Notes: generated from the sequence alone by a model not told the origin. Shown: positions 1 through 9,254, counted from the stretch's first letter. The stretch is 64,000 nucleotides of DNA from CBDCVN01 sp965223585 (GCA_965223585.1 CBDCWW010000014.1:124001-188000); one strand, 5' to 3'. Translations and numbers: made by a program.

Positions 1-2
1 TA

Positions 3-1880
3 ACTAGTTTAAGCTCCTACTTCCTAATTGGTTACAAACATAGTAACCAAAGTTCTCGTAAAGCAGCATTGCAAGCCTTATTGGTAACTGGTTTAGGTGG
101 CCTAGCTATGCTAGCTGGCTTCATCATAATAGGTCTGGTAGCAAACACCTTTGAGGTTACCAAGCTTTTAAATAACCCTGAAATAATGAAAGATAGTGGC
201 TTTTATATTCCTGTATTTATTCTCCTAATACTAGCTGCTTTTACTAAATCTGCTCAATGGCCCTTTCACTACTGGTTGCCTAATGCTATGGAAGCACCGA
301 CCCCAGTCTCGGCTTATTTACACTCAGCGACAATGGTTAAAGCAGGGATTTACTTACTAGCACGCTTTAGTCCTTTAATGTCAGGTACTATGTTATGGGC
401 ATATGTGTTAGGGGTTTTTGGGGCAGTTACAGCAGTCACTGCTGCTTTCCTAGCACTTAAAAGTAATGATTTAAAACGGATACTTGCCTACTCAACAGTA
501 TTAGCATTAGGCACCCTAACCCTCCTTTTGGGAATAAATGCTGCTGTTGCTGCTATGGTTTTTCTACTAGCTCACTCTCTTTACAAAGGCGCTTTGTTTA
601 TGGCAGCAGGTTCTATCGATCACGAAGCTGGTAGCCGTGATATAAATGAGCTTTCAGGCTTGATGAAGTATATGCCTATAACTTTTGTAGCAGTACTACT
701 CACAGGTATATCTATGGCAGGCTTGCCCTTGGCTTTAGGTTTTGTGGGAAAAGAACTCCTCTATAAAGCTGCACTTGATTGGCCTTTACTACTAGCTGTT
801 ATGCTAATTGCTAATATAGGACTTTTTGCTGTTTCTGGAGTGGTTATTATTAAACCATTTTTAGGGAAGTTAAGATCTTTCAAAGAAAAAGTTCATGAAG
901 CTCCACTGAGTATGTTATTAGGTCCTGTCCTCTTAGCCATATTAGGAATTACCTTTGGCGTCTTTCCTCAGCTACTCAATCATTTTATAAGTGCAGCAAG
1001 CTCAGCAGTTTTAAACAAGGAATATGAGTCACACTTACATGTTTTCCCTGAAGCTTTTGATATTCCCTTGCTATTAAGCATAGTTACTATTGGTTTAGGC
1101 ATAGCTGCTTATTTCCTTTGGCCAGTTATTTTTAAGGGACTTAATAAGTTAAACCACATTTTAGATGTTGGTCCTGCTCGTTGGTATGACTGGACTTTAA
1201 AGGCAATAAATGTAGTAGCTAAGACTACTACCAAACACTTACAAACTAGCAACTTGCGTCGTGATCTTTTGTTTATTTTCATCTTTACCACAGCACTTTT
1301 ACTAATCACTATTTTCAGGTATGGCATTACAATTCCACAAAAACTTAACACAGTAGAATATTATGATTGGGTCTTGCCTTTACTCATGATATTTGGAGCG
1401 CTAAATGCTGTACGTGCTAAAACTCGTCTTACTGCTATTACCTCGTTAGGGGTTGTAGGTTTTAGTGTAGCACTTATTTTTATTGTTTTTGCAGCACCTG
1501 ACTTAGCCATTACTCAATTCATGATTGAGACTTTAGTAGTTATAATAATGGCTTTAGTAATGGTGCATTTACCTGTTTTTCAACCTGAAGAGGCTAGCAA
1601 GAAGCTAGGACGGCTGCGCGATGCTACTATAGCAACTTTAGGTGGTCTCGCCATAACCTTACTTATGCTAGCTATTTTGACTGAGCCTTTTAATAACCGA
1701 CTAAATAAGTACTTTGAGCATGAAAGTGTGCCCCAAGGACAAGGCCATAATATTGTTAATGTTATCTTGGTAGACTTTAGAGGTATTGATACTATGGGAG
1801 AAATCACCGTGTTAGCTATAGCTGCTGTTGGGATTTATGCTTTGCTAAAGTTTAAAAGAACTAAAAAAGAGGATAGTTGA
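3..1880 (+). CDS. mrpA: MrpA/MnhA subunit of Na+/H+ antiporter, 5' truncated by window edge
   Basis: This is the large membrane subunit of the multisubunit Mrp cation/proton antiporter, related to NuoL/NuoN of complex I. The frame is open from base 3 with no plausible start, so the N-terminus lies outside the window; about 626 residues are visible of a usual 750-800. Many hydrophobic segments are present, including the conserved PFHYWLPNAMEAPTPVSAY stretch of the proton-translocating domain. The C-terminus carries the MbhD-like (PDLAITQFMIET) and MbhE-like (VILVDFRGIDTMGEITV) modules found in MrpA. The stop codon overlaps the mrpB start as TGATG, which implies translational coupling. It is the first visible gene of the mrp operon. 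Confidence 0.95.
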   Translation, partial: TSLSSYFLIGYKHSNQSSRKAALQALLVTGLGGLAMLAGFIIIGLVANTFEVTKLLNNPEIMKDSGFYIPVFILLILAAFTKSAQWPFHYWLPNAMEAPTPVSAYLHSATMVKAGIYLLARFSPLMSGTMLWAYVLGVFGAVTAVTAAFLALKSNDLKRILAYSTVLALGTLTLLLGINAAVAAMVFLLAHSLYKGALFMAAGSIDHEAGSRDINELSGLMKYMPITFVAVLLTGISMAGLPLALGFVGKELLYKAALDWPLLLAVMLIANIGLFAVSGVVIIKPFLGKLRSFKEKVHEAPLSMLLGPVLLAILGITFGVFPQLLNHFISAASSAVLNKEYESHLHVFPEAFDIPLLLSIVTIGLGIAAYFLWPVIFKGLNKLNHILDVGPARWYDWTLKAINVVAKTTTKHLQTSNLRRDLLFIFIFTTALLLITIFRYGITIPQKLNTVEYYDWVLPLLMIFGALNAVRAKTRLTAITSLGVVGFSVALIFIVFAAPDLAITQFMIETLVVIIMALVMVHLPVFQPEEASKKLGRLRDATIATLGGLAITLLMLAILTEPFNNRLNKYFEHESVPQGQGHNIVNVILVDFRGIDTMGEITVLAIAAVGIYALLKFKRTKKEDS

Positions 1881-2296
1881 TGGATTCTGTTATTTTACGT
1901 ACTGCTACTAGAGCACTAATAACACTACTAATATTACTTTCAATATGGCTTTTTTTAAGAGGTCATAATGCACCCGGAGGTGGCTTTATAGGTGGTCTAG
2001 TAGGTGCTACTGCTTTTGCGCTATACGCTATTGCTTATGGCGTAGAAAATGCTCGTAAGGCTTTGCCCTTCAAGCCAAACCTTATATTAGGCATAGGGCT
2101 TTTCACAGCTGTTTTTAGTGGTTGGCTATCACTACCTTTTTTTAAAAACTTTCTGACAGGACTGTGGCTAAAATTTAAGCTTTTTGGTGAAACTATCAAA
2201 CTAGGTACACCTGTTTTATTTGACTTTGGTGTCTACCTAGTGGTTATTGGTGTAGCACTCACTATGATTTTGAGTTTAGAAGAAATCGAAGATTAA
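1880..2296 (+). CDS. mrpB: MrpB/MnhB subunit of Na+/H+ antiporter
   Basis: A small inner-membrane subunit of the Mrp antiporter, about 138 residues, matching the usual MrpB length. The conserved RGHNAPGGGFIGGLVGA stretch near residues 29-45 is diagnostic of the MnhB family, and about four hydrophobic helices follow. I chose the ATG at 1880, overlapping the mrpA stop as TGATG, over the TTG one codon upstream. mrpC begins 2 bases after its stop. The subunit is required for assembly of the complex in other bacteria; its individual catalytic role is not known. Confidence 0.95.
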   Translation: MDSVILRTATRALITLLILLSIWLFLRGHNAPGGGFIGGLVGATAFALYAIAYGVENARKALPFKPNLILGIGLFTAVFSGWLSLPFFKNFLTGLWLKFKLFGETIKLGTPVLFDFGVYLVVIGVALTMILSLEEIED

Positions 2297-2298
2297 TA

Positions 2299-2733
2299 AT
2301 GGAAATCTTTCTCTCTATAACTGTAGGAATACTCTTTGCTACTGGCATCTATTTAATGCTTAGGCGTAACCTAATCAAGTTTATTTTCGGTTTTAGCTTA
2401 ATTAGTAATGGTATCAATTTACTTATTTTCACTATGGGTCGGTTAGCTAGGGGCAACCCCCCAATAATTCCTGAACACTTAGAACATTTAGAAACTACTG
2501 TAGCTAACCCTTTACCACAAGCACTTATCCTCACAGCCATTGTAATCAGCTTTGGTTTTACAGCCTTTGCTTTGGTTTTGCTTTATAGCGCTTACAAAAA
2601 GGTTGGCACCTTAGATACAGATGCCTTGAAAGAAACTTTTATTCCTCAAGCTAAGGCTCAAAAATTGAATGAAGAAGATCAAGAAAGCAAATATGTAGCT
2701 CCTAAAATAAATGTAAACGGGGGTGAATTGTGA
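2299..2733 (+). CDS. mrpC: MrpC/MnhC subunit (NuoK-like)
   Basis: A 144-residue membrane subunit homologous to NuoK of complex I. Three transmembrane segments are visible, with the family-typical stretches LIKFIFGFSLISNGINLLIF and PLPQALILTAIVISFGFTAF. The hydrophilic C-terminal tail after residue 110 is longer than the hydrophobic core needs. The stop overlaps the GTG start of mrpD by 3 bases (GTGA). The gene is part of the mrp operon. Confidence 0.95.
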   Translation: MEIFLSITVGILFATGIYLMLRRNLIKFIFGFSLISNGINLLIFTMGRLARGNPPIIPEHLEHLETTVANPLPQALILTAIVISFGFTAFALVLLYSAYKKVGTLDTDALKETFIPQAKAQKLNEEDQESKYVAPKINVNGGEL

Positions 2734-4220
2734 GCTTGTTTGTAAATTGGTTTGTAATTTTGCCTGTACTTATTCCCTTTACAGCAGCAGCATTACTTTT
2801 GATTTTTCGTTCTAGTATTTTCTGGCAACGTCTAATTAGCCTGCTTAGCTCAATTTTCTTATTACTAAGCACTCTTTTTCTACTTTTTATTGTTTTAAAT
2901 AGTGGCATTCAAGTAGTGCAAATTGGTAGTTGGCCTGCACCTTTTGGCATTAGTTTTATAGCTGACCTTCTAAGTGCAATCATGGTAGTGATTACTGGGG
3001 TTGTAGCTTTAGCAGTAGGAATTTATTCTCGAGCCAACATAGACAAGTCTAGAGAGCATTATGGTTACCATCCTCTTTATCAAGTTCTTTGCGCAGCAAT
3101 TTGCGGAGCTTTTTTAACTGGTGACCTTTTTAATCTCTATGTTTGGTTCGAGGTACTTTTAATTGCTTCTTTTGTACTGCTAGCACTTGGCTCAGAGAAA
3201 AAACAGCTAAAAGGTGCTCTTAACTATGTGCTAATTAATTTAATTGCCTCATCTTTTTTCCTAAGTGCTACAGGATTGCTCTATGGTTTAACAGGGGCGC
3301 TTAATATGGCTGATTTAGCTCTGCAAATTCCCAACGCACCTCAGCATTTAGTCACAGCAGTAGCCATGCTCTTCTTAGTAGCTTTTGGCATGAAAGCAGC
3401 TATCTTTCCTTTGTTTTTCTGGTTACCTGCCTCTTATCCTGCTCCACCAGTTGCTATATCAGCTTTTTTCGCTGGGATGCTTACCAAAGTAGGTGTTTAT
3501 GCTTTAGTAAGGGTTTTTACTATGCTCTTTGTGCATGACACTGCCTATAGCCACACTATTTTGCTATACTTGGCTGCCATAACCATCTTAGTAGGTGTTT
3601 TTGGAGCCATAATTCAAGATAATGTACTTGAGATTCTATCCTTCCACGTCATTGCTCAAGTAGGCTATATGCTTGTTGGTCTAGCATTACTAAGCTACTC
3701 TGGCTTGCAGGCAACAGTGTTTTACTTTTTAGAAGACATAATTGTAGTAACTAGCTTGTTTTTAATAGGTGGCATTACTTATAAGTTTATGGGGAGTTTT
3801 TCAATTACACACTTGGGAGGATTTTATAAGCACAAACCCCTTTTATCAGTGCTGTTCTTGATTTGTGGTTTATCTATAGCAGGATTCCCACCTTTTTCTG
3901 GTTTTTGGGCTAAGCTCTTTATAATACAAGCAAGTTTGGAGTCAGAAGCTTACTTCATAACTTTTGTTTTGATAGTAGGTGCTTTAATTACTATTTTTTC
4001 AATAACTCGCATTTGGCAAGCAGTCTTTTGGACACCAGCAGAAGATGAAGAACCTTTACAAAAAAGGCTATCCTTGAAAAGACTTTACCTACCTGTTATA
4101 GCTTTAGCAATCTTGACTCTTACCATTAGTTTCTGGCCTAGTCCTTTTTACAACCTAGCTGGACGCACTGCCGAGCAACTTCTGCAACCTGAACAATACA
4201 GTGGTGCTGTATTGAAATGA
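2730..4220 (+). CDS. mrpD: MrpD/MnhD subunit (NuoN/NuoM-like antiporter)
   Basis: A 496-residue polytopic membrane protein of the proton-conducting antiporter family (NuoL/M/N-like), one of the two main ion-translocating subunits of Mrp. Visible landmarks include TGDLFNLYVWFEVLLIASFV, the Lys-containing FGMKAAIFPLFFWLPASYP, and HVIAQVGYMLVGLALLSYSG. The start is GTG at 2730, inside the mrpC stop overlap; no better ATG lies close by. In usual mrp operons mrpE follows mrpD directly. Here the stop overlaps a serine hydrolase gene instead, and mrpE comes 1.4 kb later. Confidence 0.95.
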   Translation: MSLFVNWFVILPVLIPFTAAALLLIFRSSIFWQRLISLLSSIFLLLSTLFLLFIVLNSGIQVVQIGSWPAPFGISFIADLLSAIMVVITGVVALAVGIYSRANIDKSREHYGYHPLYQVLCAAICGAFLTGDLFNLYVWFEVLLIASFVLLALGSEKKQLKGALNYVLINLIASSFFLSATGLLYGLTGALNMADLALQIPNAPQHLVTAVAMLFLVAFGMKAAIFPLFFWLPASYPAPPVAISAFFAGMLTKVGVYALVRVFTMLFVHDTAYSHTILLYLAAITILVGVFGAIIQDNVLEILSFHVIAQVGYMLVGLALLSYSGLQATVFYFLEDIIVVTSLFLIGGITYKFMGSFSITHLGGFYKHKPLLSVLFLICGLSIAGFPPFSGFWAKLFIIQASLESEAYFITFVLIVGALITIFSITRIWQAVFWTPAEDEEPLQKRLSLKRLYLPVIALAILTLTISFWPSPFYNLAGRTAEQLLQPEQYSGAVLK

Positions 4221-5287
4221 ATGAAATAAAGCATTTGTCAGAAGCTATAGGCAAGGCTAGGCGTCATTATAGTATTCCAGCCATTACTGTTACTGTGATG
4301 ACTTCAAATAAGATACTATTCCAAAACATACAGGGAGTAAGAGTAAATGGCAAGCCAGATCAGGCTACACTCGAGGACTACTTTCACATTGGTTCCTGCT
4401 CAAAGTCTGTGCTTGCAATGATGGCAGCAAAGCTTATAGAGCAAAACAAGATAAAGTGGGAAACTAAGTTCTTTGATGTTTTCCCTGAACTCAAAAATGA
4501 AGCCAATAGTGCCTATTTTGGTATCACCTTGGAAAGGCTATTTCTTAGTAAGGCAGGCATTAAAGCTTATACGGACTTAGAAATTGATCCGCTTCCTGTG
4601 TATGATTCGTTGATTAGTGATCAAAGATTAGAATTTATAAAATACCTAATCGAACAACCTCCTTTCTCCAAAAAAAAGAATGGCAGTTTTCAACACCTTT
4701 ACTCTAATGCCAGCTATACGATGGCTTCTGCAATGCTGGAAAGGGTCAAAAACAAAACATATGAGGATCTTGTTAAGCAAATACTAACAGATGATTTGGG
4801 CTTATCGGTGCATATTGGTTGGCCAAGTAGTCTTAGTGTAGATCAGCCTTGGGGGCATCTCATTACTAAGGACAATCTCGAGGCCTTTCCACCTGAACAT
4901 GAATACAAAGTGCCCTATTTACTCACTCCTGCAGGGGATTTGAGCATGACTCCAAAGGATTATGCAACTTACACACAACTGCATTTACAAGGGCTGAGAG
5001 GTAAAGATGTTTACCTTTCTAGTGAATCCTACAATTATATTCATTTTAGCCATAAAGGTTTCTCAATTGGTGTTGCAAATGGTATTTTTGGAGGTAAGAG
5101 ATTTTCAGGGTTTGATGGTTCTGCTGGAACATTTTTCTGTCGATCTATAATTGTTCCCGAATCGGATTTGGCTTTTGCTATTATGACAAACGCTGGTTCT
5201 GGCTCGAGTTCAATGAAAGTAGTGGATTGGCTAACCATACAAATCGTCAAAAAGTATTTCAATTGGTGGTGGAAATTCTGGCTATAG
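4217..5287 (+). CDS. Serine hydrolase, beta-lactamase/DD-peptidase family
   Basis: A 356-residue protein of the class C beta-lactamase/penicillin-binding-protein-like fold (PF00144 type). The catalytic Ser-x-x-Lys is at residues 60-63 (SCSK), and the second motif Tyr-x-Asn is at 162-164 (YSN). The third motif is degenerate (GSAG near GFDGSAGTFF) rather than KTG. No signal peptide is seen, so a cytoplasmic esterase-like or amidase role is as likely as cell-wall work. The start codon overlaps the mrpD stop as ATGA, which couples it to the operon. This family is not a normal mrp member, and together with the repeat downstream it looks like an insertion between mrpD and mrpE. The substrate is unknown. 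Confidence 0.85.
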   Translation: MNEIKHLSEAIGKARRHYSIPAITVTVMTSNKILFQNIQGVRVNGKPDQATLEDYFHIGSCSKSVLAMMAAKLIEQNKIKWETKFFDVFPELKNEANSAYFGITLERLFLSKAGIKAYTDLEIDPLPVYDSLISDQRLEFIKYLIEQPPFSKKKNGSFQHLYSNASYTMASAMLERVKNKTYEDLVKQILTDDLGLSVHIGWPSSLSVDQPWGHLITKDNLEAFPPEHEYKVPYLLTPAGDLSMTPKDYATYTQLHLQGLRGKDVYLSSESYNYIHFSHKGFSIGVANGIFGGKRFSGFDGSAGTFFCRSIIVPESDLAFAIMTNAGSGSSSMKVVDWLTIQIVKKYFNWWWKFWL

Positions 5288-5439
5288 TTATAGAAAAGAA
5301 ATTTTATAGATACTTTTGCTATTGAAGTTAAGCAAATACATAAGGCTATATGGTTCGAAGAAATAGTACTGAGTGAACACGCAGAAGAAAGGATAATTCT
5401 GACTTTTCTTGACAACATAGATTTAAAGAAACCTTGTCT

Positions 5440-5500
5440 TATAAAAACGAGAAATGTCATCCTGAAAGTAGCGAAGGATCTCCCATATGCTAAAGAATCT
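5440..5500. repeat. Dispersed repeat R1, partial copy
   Basis: About 40 bases around the core tgtcatcctgaaagtagcga nearly match a stretch at 20785-20825, including the flanking acgagaa and the trailing ggatctcccat. Only one half of the inverted-repeat element is present here. The gap 5288-5625 between the serine hydrolase and mrpE holds this repeat and no convincing gene. Confidence 0.7.
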
Positions 5501-5625
5501 GATGGTTGCTTTTGGAAAAATTTTTTCTGGCGTACCCTACAACTCATCATGACTAATTATGCCCACAATGTATTTTTGTACAGGAAAGAGTAATATGATT
5601 GTATCAAAATTGGTGGAGATTGATA

Positions 5626-6126
5626 ATGAGTGAATTTTTTGCCCTTAATTTTTTACTGGCCCTTGTTTGGTCAGCCATATCTGGAAAATTTACTGGCCTA
5701 AACCTAATGGTAGGTTTTGCATTAGGTAGCTTTGTGCTATTAATAACCAGAGAAGCACTTGGCAGTGGGGACTATCTCACTCGCCTTTGGCGCAGCCTTG
5801 GTTTTATCTTATTCTTTTTAAAAGAATTATTGCTATCTAGCCTTAGGGTTGCTTGGGAAGTTATAACTCCTGACCACAAAATCCATCCCGGTGTGGTAGG
5901 TATTGAATTAGATGAAGACACTACTGATTTTCAAGCCACCTTGCTAGCTAACACCATCACACTTACTCCCGGAACCTTAAGCCTTGATATTATTAGTGAT
6001 AAAGAAAATCCTAATAAACGCATTCTTTATATTCATGCTATGTATATAAAAGATGTCAAACGCTTACGTAAAGATATAAAAGAAAATTTTGAGACTAGAG
6101 CTAAGGAAGTTTTAGATAATGCCTGA
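5626..6126 (+). CDS. mrpE: MrpE/MnhE subunit of Na+/H+ antiporter
   Basis: A 166-residue MnhE-family subunit. Hydrophobic N-terminal helices are followed by a soluble C-terminal domain with the conserved LLANTITLTPGTLSLDI stretch. The ATG at 5626 is preferred because ggtggagat lies just upstream as a ribosome-binding site; the frame opens earlier, at 5599, without one. The stop overlaps mrpF by 8 bases. A serine hydrolase gene and a 340-bp repeat-bearing gap separate it from mrpD. Confidence 0.93.
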   Translation: MSEFFALNFLLALVWSAISGKFTGLNLMVGFALGSFVLLITREALGSGDYLTRLWRSLGFILFFLKELLLSSLRVAWEVITPDHKIHPGVVGIELDEDTTDFQATLLANTITLTPGTLSLDIISDKENPNKRILYIHAMYIKDVKRLRKDIKENFETRAKEVLDNA

Positions 6127-6454
6127 AAGTATATTAGTAGGGACAATAGTTTTTGGCTTTACAGCCCTCTCCATCGCATTTTTACTTGCCTTTATAAGGT
6201 TGGTACGCGGACCTAGTTTACCTGATAGAGTAGTATCGCTAGATGTAATTAGTGTTCTAGCCATTGCTTTTATTGCACTTTATAGTTTTGCTAACGATGA
6301 AGCAGTTTACTTAGATGCAGCCATAGCACTAGCTTTAGTCTCTTTTTTAGGTACTGTAGCTTTTGCCAGATATACCTTGTGGAGTGCAGAGCGGCAATTT
6401 AGTGGTGAGTCTACTGATACTAGTATTGCTGAAGAGGAAGCAGAGTTCTTATGA
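6119..6454 (+). CDS. mrpF: MrpF/MnhF subunit of Na+/H+ antiporter
   Basis: A 111-residue protein with three transmembrane helices and the MnhF landmark RLVRGPSLPDRVVSLD near residues 26-41. An acidic tail (EEEAEFL) follows the last helix. It overlaps mrpE upstream and mrpG downstream (ATGA), so translation is probably coupled. Length and motif fit the family well. Confidence 0.94.
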   Translation: MPESILVGTIVFGFTALSIAFLLAFIRLVRGPSLPDRVVSLDVISVLAIAFIALYSFANDEAVYLDAAIALALVSFLGTVAFARYTLWSAERQFSGESTDTSIAEEEAEFL

Positions 6455-6858
6455 ATACTATACTAGAAGCACTTTTCTTATTTTTAGGAACTTCTTTTAT
6501 GTTAGTAGCTAGTCTTGGAGTACTACGCATGCCTGATTTGATGCTACGTATGCATGCAGCTACTAAAGCAGGTACCGTGGGCATAGGTTTTCTAATGCTA
6601 GCACTTGCAAATCATTTTGATATTCTTAGCGTAACTATTAAAGCTATTGCTATAAGTTTGTTTGTAATTGCTACAGCGCCGGTGGCTGCACACTTAATAG
6701 CTCGAGCTGCCTATGTAGCAGGAGTACCTCTATGGGACCGTACTAAGATAGATGATTTACGTAAACATTATGAAAGGGAAAAAAGACAACTAGAAAAAAC
6801 AACTGGAGACTTATATGATCCAATTAGGCCTATACTTAGGAGAAGAGTAAAAAACTAA
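6451..6858 (+). CDS. mrpG: MrpG/MnhG subunit of Na+/H+ antiporter
   Basis: A 135-residue MnhG/PhaG-family subunit with three hydrophobic helices and the conserved GVLRMPDLMLRMHAATKAGT stretch near residues 23-42. The basic, coil-prone C-terminal tail (RKHYEREKRQLE) is cytoplasmic by charge. It closes the mrp operon; the next gene, minE, is convergent only 8 bases away, with no recognisable terminator between them. Confidence 0.94.
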   Translation: MNTILEALFLFLGTSFMLVASLGVLRMPDLMLRMHAATKAGTVGIGFLMLALANHFDILSVTIKAIAISLFVIATAPVAAHLIARAAYVAGVPLWDRTKIDDLRKHYEREKRQLEKTTGDLYDPIRPILRRRVKN

Positions 6859-6866
6859 AACCTTAT

Positions 6867-7100
6867 TTATGGCTGAACAGGGAGATGAGCAATAAGGCGC
6901 ATATTGTCTTCTAGTTGTTCTAATTGAACATCTATATTATCAGGCTCAAAAGGAAAGTAACTTTTAATTACCTTTAAAAGCTCTTCTTTTAATTCCTCCA
7001 TTTTGCCCGGAGAAATTTGGGCACGGTCATAAGTAAGAACAAGTTTAAGACGATCTTTGAGGGTATCTTTACTTTTTTTACCAGCAAATAGATTAAACAT
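6867..7100 (-). CDS. minE: Cell division topological specificity factor MinE
   Basis: A 77-residue MinE, slightly short of the usual 80-90. It stimulates MinD ATPase activity and drives Min oscillation or division-site placement. The N-terminus MFNLFAGKKSKDTLKDRLK gives the membrane-binding amphipathic start and the anti-MinCD helix, and IKSYFPFEPDNIDVQLEQ belongs to the dimerisation domain. Its ATG overlaps the minD stop by one base, so the two form one unit. No minC lies beside them in this window. Confidence 0.92.
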   Translation of the reverse strand: MFNLFAGKKSKDTLKDRLKLVLTYDRAQISPGKMEELKEELLKVIKSYFPFEPDNIDVQLEQLEDNMRLIAHLPVQP

Positions 7101-7900
7101 TATCTTCCTCCAAAAAGCCGCTTGATCCCAGATATCAAACCATTATTATTTTCGAAAGTCATAAAGGGTACCTTTTCTCCACTCAATCTTCTGGCAATAT
7201 TTCTAAAGCCAATTCCAGCTTTGCTTTGACTATCTAGACTAGAAATGTTGCCTACATTGGTTGAAATCAACACCCTTTCGTCTTCAAGTACAATACCTAT
7301 TAATTCTACTCCTAAAATTTCTAGAATATCTTCAATCTCGAGCATATCACCACTTTTAATCATTGCTGGACGAATTCTGTTGACAATAAGTCTTACCTCA
7401 TAAATACCTCGAGCTTCAAGAAGGCCAATTATACGGTCAGCGTCTCTAACACTAGATATCTCAGGGTTGACAATCACCAAAGCACCATCGGCAGGACTGG
7501 CAGCAGTTTGAAACCCTGTTTCAATGCCTGCAGGGCTATCTATAATAACACGATTAAATCCTTGCTCTAAGAGATTTTTTACTACTGCCTGCATCTTTTC
7601 TTCATCAAGAACACTTTTGTCATGAGTCTGTGACGCTGCCAGTAAAAAAAGATTAGAAATGCGCTTGTCACGAATAAGTGCTTGTCTAAGTTTGCAACGC
7701 CCTTCGAAAACATCAATAAGATCAAAGACCACACGGCCTTCTAAACCCATAACTACATCTAGATTTCTTAAGCCCACATCTATATCAATTACAACAACTT
7801 TCTCACCAAGCCTAGCAAGGGCTGTACCCACATTAGCTGTTGTAGTGGTTTTGCCTACGCCTCCCTTACCCGAAGTAACAACTATTACTTTTGCATTCAC
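7100..7900 (-). CDS. minD: Septum site-determining ATPase MinD
   Basis: A 266-residue ParA/MinD ATPase that recruits division inhibitor to the membrane. The deviant Walker A motif KGGVGKTTTT is at residues 12-21, VIDIDVGLRNLD follows at the switch region, and IIDSPAGIETG is the Walker B region. The C-terminus ISGIKRLFGGR is the amphipathic membrane-targeting helix. The start is GTG at 7900, with agaggt about 10 bases upstream. The neighbouring gene on the other side, sua5, is divergent. Confidence 0.95.
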   Translation of the reverse strand: MNAKVIVVTSGKGGVGKTTTTANVGTALARLGEKVVVIDIDVGLRNLDVVMGLEGRVVFDLIDVFEGRCKLRQALIRDKRISNLFLLAASQTHDKSVLDEEKMQAVVKNLLEQGFNRVIIDSPAGIETGFQTAASPADGALVIVNPEISSVRDADRIIGLLEARGIYEVRLIVNRIRPAMIKSGDMLEIEDILEILGVELIGIVLEDERVLISTNVGNISSLDSQSKAGIGFRNIARRLSGEKVPFMTFENNNGLISGIKRLFGGR

Positions 7901-8294
7901 TTAATTATTTACCTCTCTATAATAATAAAATAAATATTACTTTACTTTACATGTTTCATTAGTTAAGACAACAACACTCAAAAACTTATACACCCACAAG
8001 GCTTAAACATAACTTCTTATGATACGCCCTCTTAGAATCGTAACTTAACACTATAAATAAACTATACTTAACCCTCAATATATATTAGTAATATATACTA
8101 ACTTGTTTAAGTAAGTCAAAAACACTTACTTAAGGTATAAAATATATTTGATGGTTCATAAAATGAGTTAAATGAGAGTTCTGTAAATGCATAGCGGCAA
8201 GCTATAACAAACACAAATCTCACTCAAAAGGTAATTTAGTGAATTACTTTACATTAGAGTTTTTCTGAAATAAAGCGGCGATAAATAAGAAACT
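7901..8294. promoter_or_regulatory. Divergent intergenic region between minD and sua5
   Basis: A very AT-rich, 394-base spacer with no gene. It must carry promoters for both flanking genes. Two short palindromes are visible: tatatattagtaatatata near 8086-8105 and ggtaatttagtgaattac near 8230-8247. They could be operator sites, but AT-rich palindromes arise easily by chance. No DnaA-box cluster was seen. Confidence 0.4.
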
Positions 8295-9224
8295 GTGGAC
8301 ACCTATAATTTAGAGATAGAAAAAGCTGTAAGCATCCTCAAGAAAGCTGGTTTAGTAGCCTTCCCCACAGAAACTGTTTATGGCTTAGGAGCAGATGCTA
8401 GTAATCTTAAAGCAGTAAAAAAGATATTCCTAGTTAAAGAGCGCCCTGCTAACCATCCCCTTATAGTTCATATTTTCTCTCCACTAGATCTAGGGAAATG
8501 GGCTCGAGAAATTCCTGAAATTGCCTTTAAATTAGCTGAAAGCTTTTGGCCCGGGTCACTGACGCTTATTTTAAAAAAGCAGCCTTGGGTATTAAATGAG
8601 GTGACTGGTAAGCAGGACACAGTAGGGTTACGTGTACCAAGTCATGATGTAGCCTTAGCTTTGCTCAAAGTTTTTGGCGGTGGCATTGCTGCACCATCAG
8701 CCAATAAGTTTGGCTATGTTAGTCCTACCACTGCTGAGCACGTGTGGTCTGAGTTAGGTGAGACAGTGGATATGATTTTAGATGGTGGGGAGTGTCAAGT
8801 TGGCTTAGAGTCTACAATTCTAGACTTAAACTCTCCTAAACCAAGGCTGCTACGCCCCGGTAGTATTTCATTACAAGAGTTAGAAGATTGTATAAACCAA
8901 CGAATAACCCAAGGGAAAGATGAACAAAAAGTCTCTGGGACATTAAAAAGCCACTATAAACCGAAAACCCCAACTTATCTAGTTGATAAAGCACCTTCAG
9001 ATATTGAGGGAATAGCAGTGCTTTCCTATCGTATGCCCCCTATCAATATAAAGAATATTATTTGGAGAAGGTTACCTGATAATCCTAAAGGTTATGCTCA
9101 GAGACTTTATGCTACTCTAAGAGAGCTTGATAATGTAGGTGTTACCAATATTTTTATTGAAAAAACACCCAATACACCAACTTGGTGGGCTGTGAAAGAT
9201 AGATTGCAACGTGCTACAGCATAG
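8295..9224 (+). CDS. sua5: Threonylcarbamoyl-AMP synthase, Sua5/YwlC type
   Basis: A 309-residue enzyme making threonylcarbamoyl-AMP from threonine, bicarbonate and ATP, the first step of t6A37 tRNA modification. The YrdC domain spans about residues 10-200, with PTETVYGLGADA, KERPANHPLIVHI, FWPGSLTLIL, AAPSANKFGYVSPTTAEHV and GLESTILDL. The extra C-terminal domain (about 215-309) distinguishes Sua5/YwlC from short TsaC. The start is GTG at 8295; no good ribosome-binding site is visible. It is divergent from minD and precedes the SARP gene by 30 bases. Confidence 0.93.
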   Translation: MDTYNLEIEKAVSILKKAGLVAFPTETVYGLGADASNLKAVKKIFLVKERPANHPLIVHIFSPLDLGKWAREIPEIAFKLAESFWPGSLTLILKKQPWVLNEVTGKQDTVGLRVPSHDVALALLKVFGGGIAAPSANKFGYVSPTTAEHVWSELGETVDMILDGGECQVGLESTILDLNSPKPRLLRPGSISLQELEDCINQRITQGKDEQKVSGTLKSHYKPKTPTYLVDKAPSDIEGIAVLSYRMPPINIKNIIWRRLPDNPKGYAQRLYATLRELDNVGVTNIFIEKTPNTPTWWAVKDRLQRATA

Positions 9225-9254
9225 CAATGAGATTAATTGTTATAGTGTATTATC

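Noticed and set aside
5041..5550. 169-codon minus-strand frame after the serine hydrolase
   Set aside because: It overlaps the conserved hydrolase C-terminus and the R1 repeat; no family resemblance.
7659..7904. Plus-strand frame antisense to minD
   Set aside because: Ser/Thr/Pro-rich shadow of the conserved minD coding sequence, with no ribosome-binding site.
8086..8247. AT-rich palindromes in the minD/sua5 gap as a replication origin
   Set aside because: No cluster of DnaA boxes and no dnaA or dnaN nearby; such palindromes arise easily in AT-rich DNA.
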